From the NCBI GenBank assembly GCA_049724395.1, contig JAUGWO010000060.1, positions 280,295 through 344,294 on the forward strand: a stretch of 64,000 bases of DNA. Direction: 5' to 3'. The DNA comes from Spongospora subterranea f. sp. subterranea (lineage: Eukaryota; Endomyxa: Phytomyxea; Phytomyxea; Plasmodiophorida). The notes beneath the pieces are model-generated. The model was not told the DNA's origin. It saw nothing but the letters and a program-made list of their open reading frames with translations, and searched no databases. Below, piece by piece: positions 56,760 through 64,000 of the stretch; positions within the stretch are counted from its first letter, which is position 1; each line of letters opens with the position of its first letter. Position numbers and translations under genes: made by a program.

Positions 56760-59620
56760 CACAAAGAATTCTTTAGCAGCAGTAACAGTTCAACAAATGA
56801 TGCAAAGTAAGGAAGCCGTCATCATGCTAGAAGAGGAGACTCTGTCCGAGCAAACAATTGGGAGAGAAGAAGCCCCCAAGAAAATGCCCACGGTAACGTT
56901 TGAAGTAAATAAGGCGCCCAGGCTTGAAGGTTTCGATCGGGAAGAGATCCTGAATTTTATGACGAAATATAAGGTCTATGTGGGCGTATTTAAAGAAGCC
57001 GGCGCCGATGGCATGGAACCCCGTCCGTTGAAGTCGATGATTAAGCCGAGCTTGTTGAAAGCCATCTGTAGATACGAGCTGAAGGCTCATGAAGATGTAC
57101 TCACAGACAAGGACCTATACGACTGGCTGAAGGACCAGTTGGAGAAGGACAAAGACGGAGCCGACATGTCCAAAGAAATGAAGAAGCTGGCCATGAAGAC
57201 AGAAGGAACACCGTTAGGGAGAGTCATGTCATTAACGGGTGACTTCATGGAGTTCGTGATAAAGCACGGATGGGAGAACTCGTTTGAAGGCAAGGAAGGC
57301 CAGAAGCTCGAAGTCAAGTTTCTGCTGGAAGCGGTGCGACCCTTTAAGCTGAGGGAAAAAATGAAAAAACTCATGAGCACCGAGAAGGCGGGCTTGCACA
57401 GAAGTCCAGACTTATTCTTAGCATTGCTAAAGGAGAAGGTCAGAAGTCATCAGGAGTGGGAGGACTCGGAGGAGCGCCCCTCTAAGAAGCAACGGTCTGA
57501 GCCCAACCCTAAGAAGCATGGGACGGATACTCGGAACCGTTTGGAGCCGCGAGAAGCGCGAGCTCCGCATAGCCATCATCCACAAATCAACCCGAAGAAG
57601 GGAAAGGGTTTGATTTGCTACAACTGTGGAAAAGCTGGACATCCAGTCTATGCTTGCCCAGAAACCCTGAGTAAGGAGAAGGTTGCTCAGATACTGGAAG
57701 AGAAGAAGCTTCAGAAGAATAAACAGAAGCATAAGGTTGATTATCTTTTGAAGAACAACCAACATAAGCAGAAGGCTGATTACCTCTTGGTTTATCGGCT
57801 AGTCAGAAACGATTCAGATAACAATCGTATTCTAGCTAAAGTTAATGAAGGAAGATTCGTGCCTGCTATATTGGATAGTGGTGCAACGGATGTTAGCTTA
57901 TTACCAAGAAGTATTGCTAATGAAGCTATCAGAAGTAGTAATCTAGAAGTAGAAGTGTTGGACCCACCAGTAAAGCTGATACTTGGTGACAACGTAACCG
58001 AAATCGAATCCACGGAAGCCATCACTGTGGTCATCAGATTAAGAACAAAGGTTGGCGAGCTGATCACTCGTAAACACCGATGTCTTATCTGGGATGTACC
58101 AAGCGATGAGATTATCTTAGGAGGAGATTTATTGAAGCAGTTGGGTATTGATCCAGAAACAGCGTTGGAAACGCTAATAGAAGAGGGTAGGCCTAACCCA
58201 ATCAATACAGCAATGATATCAACAGAAGCCCGATCAGAAGTGGAAGAATTACAAATTAACACAGAAGATAATGAAGAAAAACGCAATCCACGTGATTCGC
58301 ACTTTACAGAAGATGACGTCCAAATCGAGGACGTTATAACAGAAGAAATAGAAAGCAGCCTAGAAGACTTAGTGAAACAAGCTGCGACAAATGGCTTGTC
58401 AAAACTGTGGCAAGGCAAACTGAGATACTTAGTAAACAAGTATGGCTCAGTCTGGCGAAAGAGTCTGGGTCCGGACTCGCCAGCAGAAGTGACACCGTTC
58501 AAAACTCAACTGAAGCCAAATGCATTTCCGTTCAAATGCAAGGCTAGAAGATACAGCACAGAAGATAGCGAATTCTTGAAGAAGTTCGTTGATGAGCTAA
58601 TGAAGTATGGTCTAGTTGAAGAGAATTACAATTCTGAATGGGCATCACCAGTATTGGTGGTGAAGAAGAAGGATGGAGGCCAGAGAATGACAGTAGATCT
58701 TCGTGGAGTAAATGCACTCTGCGAAAGTACTGTCTGACCTATGCCGTTCATGGAAGCAATAGTCAAACATCTGGCTGGATCAAAGTTCTGGTTCAAACTG
58801 GATGCTTTCAAAGGGTTCTGGATGATGCCTCTTGCAGAAGAATGCAGAGAGATGTTTTCATTCATGACCGATAGAGCGGTATACACCCCGCTATATATCT
58901 ATTCAGGGCGCGCTAAATTCAGCAACCCAATTTCAGGCAAGAATGTCTGAAGTATTTAAAGATTTGATCTTTCAGAAGTTGATTATCTGGATTGATGATC
59001 TGTTAGGATATTGCAAAACCTATGAAGATTGGTATTGCAGTCTTGAAGAAACCCTACGGATAGCGAATAGATACAACATTAAGTTTAACGTATCTAAATG
59101 TGATTTATTCACAAACAGGATTAAGTTTTGCGGAAGGCTTTTCTCAACAGAAGGAGTAGAGCACGATCCATCACGAATTGAGGCGCTGATTGATATTACG
59201 CAACCGAAGAGTGCCAGGGATTTACAATAATTTCTAATGGCCGCTCAATGGATGAGCAGATCAATCCCAGAATATAATACGCTTGTTCACAAACTCCAAG
59301 AAGTGTTTGAAGAATCCATGAAAAACATGCCAAGCAGAAAGAAGAGAATCGCTAGGCAAGTTAGACTAGTGAAGTATGGGTGGAACGCAACGCATGCGCT
59401 AGCTTTTGAGAAGTTGAAACTAGCCATAGCACATTGCGTAAAGCTCGGATATCCACGTGATGATCGAATTCAGTGCATGTTCACTGATGCCAATGAATAT
59501 AACTCATCTGGCATGGTCACACAGATTCCAATAGAAGATGCGGAACAACCTGTCGAACTGCAGAGACACGGGCCTCTCGGTTTTGTGGGACGCAGGTTCA
59601 TGAAGCGCCTTAGCGCTCTT
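56760..59620 (+). mobile_element. Ty3/Gypsy element, gag to reverse transcriptase/RNase H (fossil)
   Basis: Gag (KAPRLEGFDREEILNFMTKY), a CCHC knuckle (CYNCGKAGHPVYACP), aspartic protease (ILDSGATDVSLLP), and reverse transcriptase (VEENYNSEWASPVLVVKKKD onward, with the YxDD-equivalent WIDDL) are present. Integrase is missing and the element gives way to the next one near 59.7 kb. The gag-protease part is well preserved; the 3' part has a few breaks. Confidence 0.85.
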
Positions 59621-59699
59621 CTCATACCTGTCCGTAATACCTGTCCGTACGCATTCCGTACGTGTTATGAATACAGAGCTTTTTTGACTGAACGTTCTA

Positions 59700-62600
59700 G
59701 TTCTACGCCCTTGGGCTGCAACAGTGATCACTACGCTTCCTCCTTAGGGCGTAAAAGTTTATGCAATTGAGGTCAGGGAAAACCAGCAACAATCCCATGA
59801 CACCTTCTTCTATACCGACCAACCGAAGTTCTGATGCCAAACCAACCATAACCCCTTCTTCTGTACCGACGAACCAAATTTCTGATGCCAAACCAAAAAT
59901 TTCTTATCTGGATCCCTCTGCCTCACTCCAAGCTGTTTTCACAAGTTTTATGCAACAACAGCAACAAACCAACCAAGTGATGAGCCAGCTGCTACTGCAA
60001 CTTTGTAAAGAGTCAAAGACTGACGAGCCCGCTGTCTCTGCTCAAGCTCCTGCCACGAAAACTTATCCCATTTCCTCGTCTGAACTACCAAAGTTCAGTG
60101 AGATTATTTCTACTGATGATGCCTTTCGCTACCTGGGCACAGCGGATATCAGAAGCCTATCGGATGACGATCGTCTGATTGTCCGATCCTTCAAATTTTT
60201 TTCCTTTAGGGCGCGCTTCACCAAGCTAACCCGATTACTTGGAGATGATGCCAGACTGCAACATCTTTACTGTTGTCTAGTTGGGCAAGCCCAGGAACGA
60301 GCCGTGCTAATGGATGCTTCGACAAGCGAAGAACTTTTCGGGTCCCTAGCGGAGCGGTATGCCTCGGCAGCAGATCCCGGCGCTCTCGAGGATACCATTC
60401 GCCACAAGCTAGAGTGCTCCGTACCTTTCCCCACTGAATCTATCGCAGAATATGTTTCCAGGTTCGACCAGTACTACCGCTTTGCTAAAGAGGTATCACC
60501 AAATTTTTCCATCTCGGAACCGACATGTTGCCGCTTATTCCTACATTCCCTGCGTTCCCGCACCGCCCTTTTCAGTGCAATGGTCTACGCATCTGGTCGA
60601 AAGGTTAGTCGACTCGAGGATATTTTCAGTCTAGCCCGAGACTGCGAAAGCAACCTTAGTATGATCCAAGCGGCGGAAACTTTTGCCTCACACCCACCAC
60701 AGAGACGAGATTCGCGACCAAACTTCGGTTCTTCTAATCGCCCTGAAACCTTTTCCACCAACCGTAATCACCATAATCCTCCAGAGTCCAACCGCCCTGA
60801 AAACTTTGTAAACAACCGTTTTTCTCAGCATCGAACGCAAACACCTGCCGAAGACTCCAGCAGAACTCATTCTCGTTTTCCACAACGCCACACATCAGAG
60901 AAACCGTTTATCAAGCGAGTCTCTACGGCTAGCCCTCCCCTTTCTACGGTTTACGAATATTCGGAAGATCGGCCCATCTCGACGCCAGGTGTCTCCCGCG
61001 TGACGTTCGAAACAGTTTCCCCCTTCCCTACTCTTACTTCTCCACCTGAAATTGAAATTTCGCATGTTCAATCTGAAAACGTGACCGAAATTTCCTCTCA
61101 ACGTACTTTAAGAACGGCCGTTCTGTCGGTAGGCTCAGCAAAAGCCGTCGTTCCCATAACAATAGATGATGGTGCGGATTTTTTCCGTAATGAGTAAAGA
61201 GTTTTATATCAACTTCCCCAATTTGGCTATTCCCATAGAGCCAATCACTTTTCGAATGGCGAACGATCAGGAGGCCACCTGCTCCCGCTATGTACTTTTC
61301 GATGTTTCCCTGGAAACGGAGGCCGGAAACGTTACCCTCAGGCGCCACCAGATCTATGTTGCTGACATTCCTATGTCGGAAGTTCTGCTTGGAAGACCTT
61401 TTTTGCGACGCTTGGGCATTGATGTCGACGCGCTGATTTGTCTGATGGCAACCCATTCTGTGGATGAGAAACCTCCGGATCAGGAATATTTCGTTGACCA
61501 TGTTTCCGAGGAGGCACCATCTCCAGGAAAAAACTCCCTGGGTGATATAAGAGCTACACTGGAGGAACGGTTAAATGACTGCTCGGCTCTCGATCCTCCG
61601 CCGTGGTTTCTGTCTGAGCTTCGCATGATACTCTCTGAATTCGTTGATGTTTTCCGAATTTCGCTTTGTTCTGACCCCCCTGTTAATGTTACGCCTCTGC
61701 TATTGAAGCAACTCCCTGATGCTGCCCCGTTATTGGCAAACGCAAGGATTCTGTCTCCGGTTGCTCGCTCCTATATGCGATCGTGGATTACTGAATTAGA
61801 GAAGTGCGGATTAATTTTTGCAAATCATAATCCGTCATGGGCACTACCTGCGTTCGTTGTTGATCCTTTCAAGAAGCCTCGCATGGTTATTGATATGGTT
61901 CCCGCGAACAAATCAATGGTAAAATTCTATTTTCCTATGCCTCACTTACAGTCTTTCGGATGTCACTTACGCAACTCTTCTGTTTATTTCACGTTGGATT
62001 GTTTCAAAGGATACTGGCAGTTTCCTGTTGAAGGTGATCTAGACTGTCAAAGTTTTGTAACCCCGTTTGGAGTATACACTCCAACCAGAGTCTGTCAAGG
62101 AAATTGCAATGGTGTTTTTGCCTTCCAAAGAGGAATGCATGAAATTTTTGGTGATTTAGTTCCTAGCCAACTGTTAATTTGGCTGGATGATGTCTTGGGA
62201 TTCTCTTCTGACTGTTCCCAATTACTGTCGCTCCTACGCAATGTTTTCTTTTTATGTCGCAAATTCTGTTTGAAGTTGAGCGCATCCAAGTGTCGTTTTT
62301 TCATGCGCGAAGCCCTCTGGTGTGGACAAGTATATTCGGAAAGAGGAATTTCCCCAGATCCTCGTCGGATCCAAGCGCTGTCAAGTTTTAGTCTCCCTCA
62401 AACAGCTGGAGATTTGATGCAATCTTTGTGTGTGCTGTTACTTGGCTCTCTTCATCGATTCCCGACTTCTCGCGCAAGGTTAACCCGCTACGTCACCTGT
62501 TGGAGAGTGCCCTGTCGTTGGCCCCTGTTCGCACCAAGAAATTCGCGTCCAGGATTCTACTTTCTGATCTGGATTTTGGCGAGCTCCATCGAGCGGCTTT

Positions 62601-64000
62601 CAACTCCATTATTGATGCGATCAAACATGCGGTCACGCTGTCATATCCGTCGGATGACCTTGTCCCATGTCTCTTTACTGATGCTAGCAAAGATTTTTGG
62701 ATGGTTGTCATTACGCAAGTCCCTGAAGACGACTTTCATTTACCTTTCAAAGAGCAACATCACCAGCCGCTAGCCTTTTGTAGTGGTGCTTTCAAAAGGT
62801 CGTCTGCCAACTGGTCGGTCCCTGAAAAAGAAGCTTTTCCAATTCAGTATGCCGTCCGGCGATTTGATTACTTACTCTGTACCGGAAAACATGCCTTCCG
62901 AATTTTTACAGACCACCGAAATCTGGTTTTTCTCTATAGCCCTGCGAGTGTAAAAGTTTTCCTTAATAGACACTCGCTGGATAAAGTTCACAGATGGCGC
63001 TTAAATTTGGACGGCAAATCCTATATTATTGAATCTATTTCTGGCGAGGACAATGTCTGGGCTGACCTTGGTACTCGCTGGGCTGCCCCGCCCTCTATTT
63101 CACGACTGGCTCTGCCTTCAATCCTGCGTTCCACATCCAATGTCGTATCGCCCGGGATCGTCCAACCACTACAACGTCCGGATTTCGATTGGCCTTCGCT
63201 CTCGGAGGTTGCGTTATCTCAATCTGAATATTTTTCCAATGCTGAGCTGGATCCGCTGCTTAATTATGTCGATGGCTTATATTTCACCAAGCTGGATCGT
63301 ATTTTCATACCGCCTACGGCGCCACAGCTCAAATTGAGGATTTTGATTGTTGCTCACTGTGGTCTTTCGGGTCATTGTGGAGTCCAAGCAACAGTGCAAA
63401 ACATTCGCTCACGCTTTTCCTGGCAAGGCTTATTTAATGATGCTGCTGCATTCTGCCAACAATGCCTACACTGCACAGTCAATCGAGGTGGTAAAGTGGT
63501 TCCTCGACCTCTAGGCACTGCTATTCATGCCACCGGTCGAAACTTGGTACTGCACTTTGACTATTTGTATATTAACCTGTCCCGACAAAAACAGTTCAAA
63601 TACCTTTTTGTCATCCGCGACGACCTGTCGTCCTTCACCGAACTGTTTCCCTGCTTAAATCCAACTGCCGCTTTTGCAGCCGAATGTCTACTTGACTGGA
63701 TCTGCCGGTATGGAATACCTTCCACCTTTGTCTCGGATCGAGGATCCCATTTCTTAAACTCACTGATTGAAAATCTTTGTTTAAAGCTACATATCCGCCA
63801 TCATTTTACTCTGGCATACTGCCCATGGTCCAATGGTACGATTGAAGTTGTCAATCGTCGCATCCTTCATGTCTTACGATCGCTCATCTCCGAGCTCCGC
63901 CTTGACTTAAGAGATTGGCCAATTCTTATTCCCCTAGTTCGCTTTGCGCTCAACCACACTACGCCTCCCGATCGGCCGGCTGCTGTCACACTCTTTTGTG
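59700..64000 (+). mobile_element. Ty3/Gypsy element, gag to integrase, cut by the window end (fossil)
   Basis: A glutamine-rich gag (FMQQQQQTNQVMSQ) is followed by a protease-like region, reverse transcriptase (WLDDVLGF), RNase H (FTDHRNLVFLYSPA) and integrase (zinc region, then core) up to the last base. It differs from the 56.8-59.6 kb element. It is largely complete in content within the window, with a few breaks. Both ends are undetermined here. Confidence 0.85.

Overview
The window is nuclear DNA of a eukaryote, most likely a microbial one. The conserved genes are cut by short GT-AG introns (48-67 nt where homology fixes both ends). The mix of genes is: a two-pore channel with two EF-hands between its repeats (the plant/protist layout), a plant/protist-type MscS channel, SEC61 alpha, ribosomal protein eS28, glutamine-dependent NAD synthetase, pyridoxamine-phosphate oxidase, a mitochondrial-type TyrRS and an acetyl-CoA acetyltransferase. 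The transposon set (Ty3/Gypsy chromoviruses, Ty1/Copia, PIF/Harbinger with a trihelix-like partner) recalls stramenopile or rhizarian genomes. That placement is an inference; no rRNA or other decisive marker is present.

Layout. 0.8-7.8 kb: an unassigned acidic ORF, then a long multi-exon membrane protein whose exons read as TM-Cache-TM, TM-Cache-TM, then a complete two-pore channel. This apparent Cache-receptor/channel fusion is the most interesting object here. 8.3-10.1 kb: mitochondrial-type TyrRS (+). 10.2-11.7 kb: an unrecognised intron-bearing gene (-). 12.5-12.76 kb: RPS28 (-), whose first coding exon appears to hold only the ATG. 13.2-16.5 kb: three unrecognised genes (+), one helical and two multi-pass membrane proteins. 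16.5-17.3 kb: a Qb-SNARE of VTI1 type (-) with no visible membrane anchor. 18.0-19.0 kb: a head-to-head pair of Gypsy 3' fragments. 19.4-21.3 kb: an amino-acid transporter (-). 22.8-27.1 kb: two paralogous secreted proteins (-) with duplicated upstream regions, separated by repeats and a Copia fossil. 27.7-29 kb: unresolved coding-like frames. 29.0-31.4 kb: MscS-like channel (+). 31.9-32.5 kb: PNPO (+). 32.7-34.4 kb: SEC61A (-). 35.0-38.0 kb: NADSYN1 (-). 38.4-39.7 kb: ACAT1-type thiolase (-). From about 40.6 kb to the end the window is an accessory block of inverted duplications, hairpins, minisatellites, Harbinger-like DNA transposons and at least four LTR-retroelement fossils.

The host genes cover ordinary functions (mitochondrial translation, ribosome, ER translocation, NAD and vitamin B6 metabolism, ketone-body/isoprenoid entry, vesicle fusion, amino-acid transport) plus two channel genes. 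I see no operon-like logic. Several conserved genes need a single-base (often G-run) or 10-bp adjustment to stay in frame, and inverted chimeric-looking structures recur, so sequence or assembly quality must be considered before any loss-of-function claim. All gene models were read by eye from homology; exon ends without a stated splice position are approximate.
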